Part shown: positions 1-7,957 of the stretch, piece by piece
How positions within the stretch are numbered: position 1 is the stretch's first letter
Layout: each line of letters begins with the position of its first letter
Assembly (NCBI GenBank): GCA_041853585.1
Contig: JBGZSM010000005.1
Span: forward strand, 1-18,861
DNA: 18,861 bases
Origin: JAUNKE01 sp041853585
GTDB lineage: Bacteria; Bacillota; Clostridia; Peptostreptococcales; Filifactoraceae
Reading direction: 5' to 3'
Notes under the pieces: model-generated
What the model was told of the DNA's origin: nothing
The model's database searches: none
The model's input: the letters and a program-made list of their open reading frames with translations, nothing else
Program-made: the position numbers and the translations under genes

Positions 1-77
1 AAAAATCTCTTGTTTCGTATCTGGGATTTTTATGAGAGAGATCTCAGTATCAAAAAAATTTATGTCCAAATACTTTC

Positions 78-107
78 TTGAAATTAAAATGAAGTTTATG
101 ATACAAT
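78..107 (+). promoter_or_regulatory. Sigma-A-like promoter of the first ABC exporter
   Basis: A TTGAAA box at 78-83 and a TACAAT box at 102-107 are separated by 18 bases. The expected transcription start is near 114, leaving a leader of about 45 bases before the ATG at 161. The boxes are read directly; promoter activity is inferred. Confidence 0.55.
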
Positions 108-160
108 CATTTTATAAAAAAACAATCGCTTGGCGAAAATTTCATATCAAAGGAGGAATT

Positions 161-1744
161 ATGCGGGAGATATTAAAAAAACACAAGTTTTTGTATGCGC
201 TGACGATTCTTGTGGGTGTCGTCATTTCTTTGGTCAATGTGCTGGTGGCATATATTATCGGGCAGATGATTGATAATATTACGCAGGGCGGTCTGTCGCG
301 ATTGACCTTTTTCATTGTACTTATCATTTTGTTCATCGTCTCTTACACATTGTTCGGGATTCTCTATTCTTACTTAAGCGGGCTGTTGTCCAAAAAAATT
401 CTGCACGACATCAAGGGGAGGGTGTATAACAATCTTTCACAAATGCCGATTTATCAATATCAGGAAAAAGATATGTCCTTTTACTACAATATGTTGACGC
501 AGGATATCAACGAAATCAACGACAATTATATCGAAAGAAAATATGATACCGTCGTATCCGTCATTGCGTTTTTCATCAGCTTGGGCGCGCTGTTCAGCAT
601 CCATTGGTTGATGGCGCTCATATTCATCGGATTGACTTTGCTTATTATTTTGTTCCCGTCATTCTTGATGAAACTTCAGGAGAAATCCAGAATTCGATTC
701 TCCGCCGGCAATGAAAAATTTATGAGAGAGCTCGAAAACATCCTGTCGGGATTTGAATCGCTCAAAGTGCTCAATGTCAGCAAGCGACTGTTTCAAAAGA
801 TGGACAAAGAGGATAATGATTTGGAAGATGCCCGACTTCGAAGAACGCTCACCGATGGCGGCGTAGCTTATATTGTGAGCGGTATTTCCTTTTCCGTGCA
901 ACTGCTTTGTATTTTGGTCGGTTCCTATTTTGTCATTCGAGGTGAAATCACTACCGGTGGTTTGATGACGGCGGTGCAAATTTTAAATTCCGTCGTCGCA
1001 CCAATCAATGTCGTATCCACAAACAACAATTTGATGAATTCGACCAAGCCGATTCGGGAAAAGCTTGAAGGATTTCTCGTTCGACCGGAGCAAAGCGGAA
1101 AATCGGTGCGACAAGGCGATATTCTTTTTCAAAATGTCTCCCTTCGTTTAGCCGATAAGCAGGTACTCGACGGATTTGATTATCATTTCAAAAAAGATAA
1201 TTCCTACATTATTATCGGGGAATCGGGTTCGGGTAAAAGTACCTTGGCAAAACTCATCGCCGGATTTTATGCCGACTTTGAGGGCAAAATTTTGTACGAC
1301 AATATGGATGCTCGAGAAATAGACATCAATTCGATACCGGAGATGGTTCGATACATCGGTGCCAATACCTATGTCATCAACGACAGTTTGAAAGAAAATA
1401 TTCGCATGTATCGAGATTATACCGATGAAGAAGTGGCGGCGGTTGCAAGTCAGGTCGGATTTGGCAAAGAGATGCTGGAGAAGAGCGAGCTCGGACATGG
1501 CGGAAAATTTATTTCATCCGGTGAATATCAGCGAATAGCCATCGCGCGGGCAATGCTTGAAAAACCGTATTGTATCATTTTGGATGAGCCGACTGCAAAT
1601 TTGGATAAAGAAAACACCCAAAAGATTCAGGAAATTATCAAGCAACTCGATGCGCCGATTAAAATCGTCATCAGCCATGATTACGACGATGAATATTTGG
1701 CATCCTTTGACAATGTGCTGAATATGAGCCGAGGGAAAAATTGA
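161..1744 (+). CDS. ABC exporter half-transporter (membrane domain fused to ATPase)
   Basis: A 527-residue type-I (ABCB-like) exporter half, expected to dimerise in the cytoplasmic membrane and pump a lipid, drug or peptide outward using ATP. The start at 161 is chosen over an upstream in-frame ATG at 32 because AGGAGG at 151-156 precedes it directly and homologous proteins begin near this point. The membrane domain covers about residues 10-300, with hydrophobic segments near 12-34, 48-72, 132-170 and 236-284. The ATPase domain follows: Walker A GESGSGKST (353-361), a variant signature ISSGE (451-455), Walker B CIILDE (471-476) and the switch histidine H506. The Q-loop glutamine position reads alanine (about A401, in YIGANTYVIND), which suggests a weak nucleotide site, as in heterodimeric exporters. 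No partner is adjacent; the split exporter at 6304 or a gene left of the window could pair with it. The substrate is unknown. Confidence 0.9.
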   Translation: MREILKKHKFLYALTILVGVVISLVNVLVAYIIGQMIDNITQGGLSRLTFFIVLIILFIVSYTLFGILYSYLSGLLSKKILHDIKGRVYNNLSQMPIYQYQEKDMSFYYNMLTQDINEINDNYIERKYDTVVSVIAFFISLGALFSIHWLMALIFIGLTLLIILFPSFLMKLQEKSRIRFSAGNEKFMRELENILSGFESLKVLNVSKRLFQKMDKEDNDLEDARLRRTLTDGGVAYIVSGISFSVQLLCILVGSYFVIRGEITTGGLMTAVQILNSVVAPINVVSTNNNLMNSTKPIREKLEGFLVRPEQSGKSVRQGDILFQNVSLRLADKQVLDGFDYHFKKDNSYIIIGESGSGKSTLAKLIAGFYADFEGKILYDNMDAREIDINSIPEMVRYIGANTYVINDSLKENIRMYRDYTDEEVAAVASQVGFGKEMLEKSELGHGGKFISSGEYQRIAIARAMLEKPYCIILDEPTANLDKENTQKIQEIIKQLDAPIKIVISHDYDDEYLASFDNVLNMSRGKN

Positions 1745-1870
1745 AAATGAAAAATCGAAAATAGAAATGCAAGTTACAAATCAAAATGGAAAATGGAAAT
1801 TGAATAAAAAATCGAAATCGAGAATTCGGACTCGGACTGAAAATGGAAAATGTGATTTGAAAAGCGAAAA
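1745..1870 (+). repeat. A-rich intergenic word repeats
   Basis: The gap after the ABC exporter is built from reiterated short words: aaaatggaaaatg occurs in slightly varied form near 1785 and 1840, and aaaatcgaaatcga lies at 1808-1821. The same 14-base word recurs at 16074-16087. No terminator hairpin is evident, so the exporter and the GNAT gene may share a transcript. Confidence 0.5.
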
Positions 1871-1931
1871 TGTAAGGAGGTAGCTATGTGTGGATTGCAA
1901 ACTGATTTATAATAATAAATCGGAGGGCTAT

Positions 1932-2405
1932 ATGAATTACAAAATAAGAAAAATAAGAGCGGATGAAGTGGAAATTTTGGACGACTTTCTGTATGAAGCG
2001 ATTTTTATACCGGAAGGAGCAGAGCCGCTGCCTCGAGAAATAACCCATTTGCCGGAGCTGCAATTGTATGTGAAAAACTTCGGAAAGAATAGAGGTGACA
2101 ATTGTTTGGTTGCGGAAGTCGGAGGGCAAATCATCGGTGCGGTGTGGGTTCGAATTATGAATGATTACGGTCATATTGATGATGAAACCCCGTCTTTTTC
2201 GGTATCGCTTCTTAGAGAATATCGAAATTTAGGGGTTGGAACAAAGCTCATGAAAAAAATGCTGACGGAACTTAAAATGCAGGGATATCAGCAAGCATCC
2301 TTATCCGTCCAAAAGGCAAATTACGCAGCACAAATGTATTTGAAAATCGGATTTGAGATTTTCCGTGAAAATGAAGAAGAATATATCATGATTTACAGAT
2401 TCTAA
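1932..2405 (+). CDS. GNAT-family N-acetyltransferase
   Basis: A 157-residue single-domain GNAT acetyltransferase, which would transfer an acetyl group from acetyl-CoA to an amine on a small molecule or protein. The start at 1932 follows GGAGGG at 1922-1927, and the reading MNYKIRKI is a typical GNAT beginning. An in-frame GTG at 1890 is also possible, since a stronger AAGGAGG lies at 1874-1880. The acetyl-CoA binding motif A is visible as LLREYRNLGVGTKL (about residues 93-106), with the R-x-x-G-x-G pattern. The C-terminal NYAAQMYLKIGFEIF matches the family's A-x-x-x-Y-x-x-x-G-F element. It ends at a terminator at 2428-2461. The substrate cannot be told; family assignment is firm. Confidence 0.88.
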   Translation: MNYKIRKIRADEVEILDDFLYEAIFIPEGAEPLPREITHLPELQLYVKNFGKNRGDNCLVAEVGGQIIGAVWVRIMNDYGHIDDETPSFSVSLLREYRNLGVGTKLMKKMLTELKMQGYQQASLSVQKANYAAQMYLKIGFEIFRENEEEYIMIYRF

Positions 2406-2427
2406 TTGAGTCCAAAACACTTGAAGA

Positions 2428-2461
2428 GGGAAGTAGGAGCGAAAGCCGATACTTCCTTTTA
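2428..2461 (+). terminator. Intrinsic terminator after the GNAT gene
   Basis: Arms GGAAGTA (2429-2435) and TACTTCC (2450-2456) pair. An inner GC-GAAA-GC cap gives a GNRA loop, and a T-run starts at 2457. Confidence 0.75.
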
Positions 2462-2648
2462 TATTATCCGAAGTTTTTTTCACAAAGTTTAAAAATGAGT
2501 GAAAGACCTAGGTTTGTTGTGATTGGAAATGAAGCCTTGTAGTTTTCATTCGGCTTGAAAAACTGAGATGTCTCTAAAGAGTTTTGAAACACAACTACTG
2601 GGCATAAATAGTATAAGGATGTGGTTCGCTTTGGAAAAGAGGTGCAGT

Positions 2649-3089
2649 ATGTGTTTGGAATGTTATGTCAACAACAACAGAATAACCCCATTACTAAATC
2701 CGTTGGATTGCTTGGAGAATCATAGGCAGTACATCTGTGGAAGTTGTGGGCGATGCATTTGCATTGAGCATGACGCTCAGCGAGGATTGCAAAGGTGGAA
2801 TTTCCCTTTTAAGTCATTGGAAATCGCAAAATTATATTTACGAACTGCTGATTTCAGTATGAAAAAATCATGCGGTATTTACGAAATAAAAAGTGAAAAC
2901 GGCAGATGCTCCTACAAAATTTTTGCGGATGTCGAAGATTTGAAAGCCTATTTGAAAAAGAATAAAGGAAAATCCTGTGAAAGCATGAAACCAGCTTTTA
3001 TTGTCGAAGAGTATAGAGAATATGCGGACACGCAGGTACGAAAATTGACCTCCGAAGAAATAGAAAAATATATGTCCGAGCGGAAATAA
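2649..3089 (+). CDS. Cysteine-rich conserved protein of unknown function
   Basis: A 146-residue soluble protein that I cannot assign to a named family. The start at 2649 is chosen because AAAGAGGTG at 2635-2643 sits just before it; the frame is open further upstream to 2568 but without a good ribosome binding site. The N-terminal part holds Cys 2, 5 and 21, then a compact cluster CGSCGRCICIEHD with Cys 30, 33, 36 and 38 and His 41, and His 25 nearby. This looks like a zinc ribbon or treble-clef metal site. The rest is charged with mixed helix and strand, including SEEIEKYMSERK at the end. No signal peptide or membrane segment is seen. A strong terminator follows at 3115-3158, so it is probably a single-gene unit. 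Metal binding is inferred from cysteine spacing only. Confidence 0.75.
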   Translation: MCLECYVNNNRITPLLNPLDCLENHRQYICGSCGRCICIEHDAQRGLQRWNFPFKSLEIAKLYLRTADFSMKKSCGIYEIKSENGRCSYKIFADVEDLKAYLKKNKGKSCESMKPAFIVEEYREYADTQVRKLTSEEIEKYMSERK

Positions 3090-3114
3090 GAACAATCGAG
3101 AAAAGAAGTTGATG

Positions 3115-3158
3115 ACCTCCAAAGTAGAGAAGGGAAACCAAATACTTTGGAGGTTTTT
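3115..3158 (+). terminator. Strong intrinsic terminator
   Basis: A perfect 12-bp stem pairs ACCTCCAAAGTA (3115-3126) with TACTTTGGAGGT (3143-3154), with a 16-base loop and a T-run at 3154-3158. It closes the cysteine-rich gene and insulates the MerR operon. Confidence 0.88.
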
Positions 3159-3301
3159 AGAATTAAAAACAATATTGGAATCAAAAATCAAAGACGAGCA
3201 TCAGAATTCAAAACATAATTGCTTGATGGGGTCTTATAAACAAAAAGTTTACCGTAAAGAGTTTTCGAGAGTTAAAGTGAAAATAAATTTTTAAGAAATC
3301 C

Positions 3302-3332
3302 TTGCTCGTGACGCAGCGTAATGTATTATAAT
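3302..3332 (+). promoter_or_regulatory. Promoter of the MerR/ABC operon with a 19-bp spacer
   Basis: TTGCTC at 3302-3307 and a perfect TATAAT at 3327-3332 are separated by 19 bases. Long 19-20 bp spacers are the known hallmark of promoters activated by MerR-family proteins, which untwist the spacer. The next gene encodes such a protein, so self-activation is a reasonable inference. I do not see a clean dyad in the spacer. Confidence 0.5.
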
Positions 3333-3352
3333 GAAATCAAGGAGGATGCAGC

Positions 3353-4105
3353 ATGGACGAAAAAAGATATACAAGCGGCGAGATTGCCGCAGCCGCCGGT
3401 TTGACCATCCGAGCGGTTCAGCACTATGACAATATCGGACTGCTCCGCTCCGCCGGAAGGACGGAGGGAGGTCGCCGATATTACACGCAGGCGGATTTGA
3501 TTCAGTTGCAGCAAATCGTATTGTATAAATCTGTAGGATTCTCGTTGGAACAAATCAAAAAAAATCTTCTGTTTGAGCCGAATCGGGATGAATTGTTGGA
3601 AGTGTTCAAAAATCAGCAGCTGTTGTTGCTCCAAAAAATAGAACATCTTCACACTTCTTTTGTTGCACTCAGCATTATGTCCGATAGGGTTCAAGAGGAA
3701 AAAGAAGTTCCGCTGATGCTTTTTCTCCAATTTTTCAGCGCGCTGCCCGGAGATGATATTTTTGCACAGGCGAATCAGATGTTGGATGAAAAACAGCAGG
3801 ACATTCTTTCGCAACATTTTCACGATTTGGAGCAGACGCGGCAGTTTTATCACAAATGGAAAGAAATTTTGATTGAAGCTATGTTGCTGATACATGAAAA
3901 CTTCTCTTCGGAAAGCCAAGAAGCACAGGATTTGGTCAGACGCTGGTGGGATGAGATTATCTCCTTTACCGATGGGGATTTGGATTTGATAAAACAGTTA
4001 TCCGAGCTGAATTTGGAAGAGCGGATGTTGCCTAAAAACTCCGAGATGCTGAATTCGGCGAAACGATTTATGGATGATGCCTTTGCAATTTTTTCCGCAA
4101 AATGA
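3353..4105 (+). CDS. MerR-family regulator with TipAS-like drug-sensing domain
   Basis: A 250-residue transcriptional activator. Residues 1-75 are a MerR winged helix-turn-helix: YTSGEIAAAAGLTIRAVQHYDNI, then the RRYYTQADL wing and the LYKSVGFSLEQIKKNL helix. A coiled linker near residues 75-110 would form the dimer. The C-terminal 120 residues are helix-rich and aromatic (QFYHKWKEI, RRWWDEII), like the TipAS antibiotic-binding domain. By family knowledge, drug binding would switch on the promoter. AAGGAGG lies at 3339-3345. The ATPase gene starts 29 bases downstream, so the protein probably controls the exporter that it heads. The MerR part is certain; the ligand is unknown. Confidence 0.9.
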   Translation: MDEKRYTSGEIAAAAGLTIRAVQHYDNIGLLRSAGRTEGGRRYYTQADLIQLQQIVLYKSVGFSLEQIKKNLLFEPNRDELLEVFKNQQLLLLQKIEHLHTSFVALSIMSDRVQEEKEVPLMLFLQFFSALPGDDIFAQANQMLDEKQQDILSQHFHDLEQTRQFYHKWKEILIEAMLLIHENFSSESQEAQDLVRRWWDEIISFTDGDLDLIKQLSELNLEERMLPKNSEMLNSAKRFMDDAFAIFSAK

Positions 4106-4134
4106 CCAAAGCGGAATAGAGAAAGGATTTTCAG

Positions 4135-5067
4135 ATGATACGAATCAGAAATCTTACCAAAAAATATGCAGATAAAATCGCAGTCAACAACATCAGCTTT
4201 CAGGTGCAACCGGGTGTCGTGACCGGTTTTTTGGGTCCGAACGGAGCGGGCAAATCGACGACGATAAAAATGATTTTAAATTTAGTGATACCGAGTGCGG
4301 GTGAAGTGACGGTAGATGAAAAATCTTATTCTACGCTGGAAGTTCCCTTGCAAAAAGTCGGCGCGATGGTGGATGCCAATGCAATCGACAGACGCCTGAG
4401 TCCGAGACAATATTTGCAGATTATGGCATCGACATCCGATTTGGAAAAAGAACAAGCGGAAGAAGTGCTTGCTCTTGTCGGTTTAAAAGAGGTCGGGAAT
4501 AAAAAAATCGGAGAGTTCTCTTTCGGTATGCGTCAGCGTGTCGCCTTGGCAGCCGCACTTATCGGAGACCCCGAAACCCTTATTTTGGACGAGCCGTTTA
4601 ACGGTTTGGATGTCGATGGTATTCATTGGCTTCGCAACATTCTTCGCGATTTGGCAAGGCGGGGAAAGGCGATTCTTATATCGAGTCATCTTTTGAGCGA
4701 AGTACAGGAGATTGCCGAGCGGATTATTCTGCTCGCGCAAGGGGAACTGATTGCGGATATGAATATGGAAGAATTAAAAGAAGAAAGTCTCAGTTCTTAT
4801 ATTCAGGTGCAGACGAATGATGCGCCCAAGCTGTACGAGATTCTAAAATCCGAAGGTATTTCGGTGGAGATGACGCCGGAAAACTTTTTGCGGGTTCGGA
4901 AGATGAGTCCGAAACGGATAGGGGACAGAGCCTTTGAGCATGGTTTGCGCATTTACGAGTTGGCGACGCATCAGCCTTCTTTGGAAGAACTTTTTGCGGA
5001 GCTGGTGGAAGGACGGGTACAGTATCGCGGCACCAATCTTTTGGGAGAGGAAAAGGAGAGAGAATAA
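4135..5067 (+). CDS. ABC transporter ATP-binding protein, BcrA-like
   Basis: A 310-residue cytoplasmic ATPase of a drug or antimicrobial-peptide exporter of the BcrAB type. Visible motifs are Walker A GPNGAGKST (34-42), signature FSFGMRQR (128-135), Walker B LILDEP (149-154) with the D-loop GLD, and the switch histidine in ISSHLL (H185). The C-terminal 90 residues after the ATPase core are the usual BcrA extension. The start is preceded by GAAAGGA about 8 bases away. Its stop overlaps the permease start by one base (TAATG), so the two are translationally coupled. With the MerR/TipAS regulator upstream, the likely role is resistance to or export of a hydrophobic antibiotic or peptide. The substrate is not deducible. 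Confidence 0.92.
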   Translation: MIRIRNLTKKYADKIAVNNISFQVQPGVVTGFLGPNGAGKSTTIKMILNLVIPSAGEVTVDEKSYSTLEVPLQKVGAMVDANAIDRRLSPRQYLQIMASTSDLEKEQAEEVLALVGLKEVGNKKIGEFSFGMRQRVALAAALIGDPETLILDEPFNGLDVDGIHWLRNILRDLARRGKAILISSHLLSEVQEIAERIILLAQGELIADMNMEELKEESLSSYIQVQTNDAPKLYEILKSEGISVEMTPENFLRVRKMSPKRIGDRAFEHGLRIYELATHQPSLEELFAELVEGRVQYRGTNLLGEEKERE

Positions 5068-5828
5068 TGAAAATGATTCGCTCGGAATACCTGAAGATTT
5101 ACTTTATCAAATCTTCTCGTATCTATCTTATTTTTGCAACACTTGCCGGAATTTTGACCGGACTGCTTTTTTCGTTGACAACATCGCTGACGCAAGGAAG
5201 AACTCTATCGGAACTGAAACCGATGGAAATCATTTCGATAAATTTGCTCGGCGTCGATGCGGTGAGTATTTTTCTTCTGATCTTTGCCGCCATTCAAATC
5301 GGACGGGAATTTCAGGAGGGGAGCATTGAGTCCTATCTGTCGGCTGCTCCGAAAAGAAGGCAATATTTCTTTGCAAAAGCCTCTATTTTCTTTTTAATTG
5401 CGCTTATAATCGGCATTATTGTAGCGCTCGTTACGCTGATGAACGGAAAACTTCTCGTTTCTGCGCTCCATAAGCCGATGCCGGAGTCGGATACGATTCG
5501 TCAATTGGTTGCCGGCTGCATCGTCATGCCTGTTTTTTACTCTTTGTTGGCGGTGTGCGCAAGCTTTATCGCCAAGAATACCGCGGCGGGAATTGTTTTG
5601 CCCGCATCGGTTCTGTTTCTTCCGATTTTTTCAAAACTGCTTCCTAAAATCCTACAATCGCTAGTCGTTCCGGTTTTGCCATCTTCCGCTATCCATACGC
5701 TCTCGGGTATAGCGACAAAAAACAGCATGGAATATTCTGGCATGATAGGTGCTGTTTTCATTCTCGGTATTTGGATTTTTGTATTCGCCACAATCGCCGC
5801 TTATCAATTTTCCCGAAATGATATATAA
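5067..5828 (+). CDS. ABC-2 type permease of the BcrA-like exporter
   Basis: A 253-residue integral membrane protein with about six hydrophobic segments, near residues 19-40, 60-80, 103-125, 148-170, 176-198 and 225-245. The N-terminal MIRSEYLKIYFIKSSRIYL and the cytoplasmic stretch QIGREFQEGSIESYLSAAPKRRQYF are typical of ABC-2 permeases paired with BcrA-type ATPases (the E-x-x-x-G-S/T coupling region). It would form the membrane channel for the ATPase at 4135, with which its start overlaps. A second ATG at 5073 is an alternative start. It is followed by the remnant of another permease, so the ancestral exporter probably had two different membrane subunits. It appears complete at the usual length of about 250 residues. 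Confidence 0.87.
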   Translation: MKMIRSEYLKIYFIKSSRIYLIFATLAGILTGLLFSLTTSLTQGRTLSELKPMEIISINLLGVDAVSIFLLIFAAIQIGREFQEGSIESYLSAAPKRRQYFFAKASIFFLIALIIGIIVALVTLMNGKLLVSALHKPMPESDTIRQLVAGCIVMPVFYSLLAVCASFIAKNTAAGIVLPASVLFLPIFSKLLPKILQSLVVPVLPSSAIHTLSGIATKNSMEYSGMIGAVFILGIWIFVFATIAAYQFSRNDI

Positions 5829-6187
5829 TAGAAGAAATAAATTTTCTCATTGGGGAAGATTTTATCGAGCGCTGTCCCAATGACAGGGAGCAAAAAGGGG
5901 GGCGGTCGGCATCCTTTGAGGCGATTATCACCAATATTTTGCTGTTTTTTACCGGCGGAATCATTCCGCTAACAGATTTATCCAAGCCAATGGCATATAT
6001 GGCGCAATTCCTTCCGCTGACGAAGGGGATAGAGATTGCACAAATGTATTTGAACGGAATTTCGGTAAGCAGCTACGATTGGCTGATGCTTCTTTTTATC
6101 AGCGGAATCTATTTTTTGATAGGTTTGTTTGCATTCAATTTCAGCTACAAAATCTCAAGAGAAAATGGATTGAATTCGGAATATTGA
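5822..6187 (+). pseudogene. Truncated second ABC-2 permease (C-terminal remnant)
   Basis: Only the C-terminal third of an ABC-2 permease is left. The frame is open from 5822, but permease-like sequence begins only around 5900 (GGRSASFEAIITNILLFF). It continues through two strongly hydrophobic segments and the family-typical GGIIPLTDLSKP and QFLPLTKGIEIAQM to a natural stop at 6185-6187. No ATG or GTG with a ribosome binding site introduces it; the first usable start is a TTG at 5939. A normal member is about 250 residues, so roughly 150 N-terminal residues are missing. An internal deletion joining it to the end of the previous permease is the simplest explanation. A short expressed protein cannot be excluded. 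Confidence 0.75.
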
Positions 6188-6215
6188 TTTTGAAGTAAAT
6201 CGAGAAATCAAACGG

Positions 6216-6244
6216 ATGAAAAAACCGTCGTTTTTTGGTACAAT
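6216..6244 (+). promoter_or_regulatory. Possible promoter before the split ABC exporter
   Basis: TACAAT at 6239-6244 has a poor -35 match (ATGAAA at 6216-6221) 17 bases upstream. It is placed sensibly for the gene at 6304, but the match is weak. Confidence 0.3.
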
Positions 6245-6303
6245 GAAAGAAATCGTATTGTGAGATTGTGAGTATCATTCGTTGGAGTACATAGTGGTGA
6301 AAT

Positions 6304-7925
6304 ATGCTGAAGAATTTATACAAAAGGACGATATTACAAGACAAAAGAATTGTCGGGATACTTTGCTTGGTGCTGATGGCGGCATTTTTGAATAATGCGC
6401 CCATCAAACTGATTGAGGGCATCGTCAACCAAGCCGTCGGTAATGAAGAACGATATGTGCAGCAGATTCTGTGGATGGGAATGCTGTACTTGGTTGCGCA
6501 AATTTTAAGGGCGGGAATCTATGCAAGGATGGAATATGCTACCGAGAAATTGCAACGAAAAGTTGGAATGCAGCTTCAACAAGAGCTTTTCCGAAAATTG
6601 CTGAGTGCGGAAATTCTTGATTTAAAAAAATTGACTTCATCGGAGCTGAACAATCTGCTGATAGAGGATGTGGAACTGGTCTCGGGAAATTCGGTTTTGC
6701 CGATTATCAAAATTGTATTCTCGGGCATATCTTTTTTGTTTGCACTCTACTTCACGCTGACAATCAACAAAATTATGCCGCTGATAATTATTCCGCTTGG
6801 GCTGGTTACTTCGCTGATTGTAAAAAGTATTGAGAACTCATCCCAACAAAACGGGGAGCAACTCAAAATCACTTCAATCAATATGTGGAAGCGATTTGAA
6901 GAAGGGATTCGAGGTATTTTTACACTCAAATTGTTTAGCGTGACCGATGAATATGAAAAAGTTTTGGAGCAGGGAATAAATCAGAGAAATGAAACGATGC
7001 TCCAACAATCCAAGCTGAAATCTTTGAGTTATTTCTACCTGAGCAGTCTTTTTATGATAACCATTGGAGTGATTTTAATCCTGTCTTCCCTGTTCGTATC
7101 TGAAAAATCAATGACGGTTGGCGGTTGACTGCGATTTTGATGTATAATCATATTCTGACCGACCCGCTGATTGAATTTCACGAGCTTTACTTTGTGCTTG
7201 TGCGTCTGTTGGCATCTTGCAAGCGAATCGATAAAATGCTTGCGATTCGAAAAGAAGAAAATACTGAGAGATGCTCTGTGGATAAGGTGGAATTGGAAGA
7301 AGTCGGTTTTGCATTTGACCAAAGAACGATTTTAAGAAATATAAATTTGGAATTTGCCAAGCCATGTAAAAAAATGATTGTCGGCAAGACGGGCAGCGGA
7401 AAAACGACATTGGTTCAAATTATTGCAGGGCTCTATCCCCTGCAATCGGGCGAAGTTCGCTATTATTATCAGGGGCAGCGAGTGCAAGGAAAACCGAGAG
7501 CAATTTGCATGATGCCGGACGAATATATCTTCAACATGAGCATTCGCGACAATATTTTGCTGTTTGAAAAAAATGTCGATGAGAAACGGTTAGCCAAGAT
7601 TTTGGAAATTACTCATCTGCTGGATTTGGCAAGACTAAAAGGCGATTTTCCGGTTGGCGAAGGCGGCAAGGATTTGTCGATGGGCGAGCAAAAGCGATTG
7701 TTGGTCGCTCGAGCGATTTATCGGGGAGAGTATGATTTATATATCTTTGATGAATTGACGAGCTCGTTGGACAAAACGACTGCGCGCGAAATTTTGAAAA
7801 ATGTAATCGGATTTTTGGATAATAAGATATGTATTTTTATTGAGCACAATGTCGAATTTGCCGGATATATGGATGAAGTCATCGAAATTTCGGAAGGAAG
7901 TATCCGTCAAATTCGTAAAAATTAA
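6304..7925 (+). pseudogene. ABC exporter half-transporter split by a frameshift
   Basis: A type-I ABC half-exporter broken into two overlapping frames. 6304-7128 encodes the membrane domain (274 residues, about five hydrophobic segments). 7125-7925 encodes the last membrane helix and the ATPase. The break sits at ggcggttgactgcg (7121-7134). One extra T would give the exporter-typical GGLTAILMYN and a continuous protein of about 540 residues, so a one-base deletion in a short T run (or a sequencing error) is indicated. The ATPase half keeps Walker A GKTGSGKT, signature LSMGEQ, Walker B LYIFDE and the switch histidine in FIEHN, showing little decay. The Q-loop glutamine position is proline (MMPDEYIFN). 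The second part has no ribosome binding site, only a TTG at 7125. It could have been a heterodimer partner for a protein like the one at 161-1744. Confidence 0.85.
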
Positions 7926-7927
7926 AG

Positions 7928-7957
7928 CAAAGCCTGTCGAAAGATGGGCTTTTGTTT
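7928..7957 (+). terminator. Intrinsic terminator after the split ABC exporter
   Basis: AAAGCCTGTC (7929-7938) pairs with GATGGGCTTT (7943-7952) using two G-U wobbles. A GAAA tetraloop caps it and a T-rich tract follows. Confidence 0.8.

Noticed and set aside
32..160. N-terminal extension of the first ABC exporter by 43 codons
   Set aside because: The ribosome binding site at 151-156, the promoter at 78-107 lying inside the extension, and family length all favour the start at 161.
3109..3294. 61-codon plus-strand frame
   Set aside because: It begins just before and overlaps a strong terminator, has no ribosome binding site and is composed of lysine-rich low-complexity sequence.
5848..5881. 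cattggg / cccaatg inverted repeat as a terminator after the first permease
   Set aside because: The loop is long and no T-run follows; it lies at the presumed deletion junction and may be chance.
7115..7135. Programmed -1 frameshifting in the split ABC exporter
   Set aside because: There is no X-XXY-YYZ slippery heptamer at the junction and no clear stimulatory hairpin; a one-base deletion or read error is simpler.
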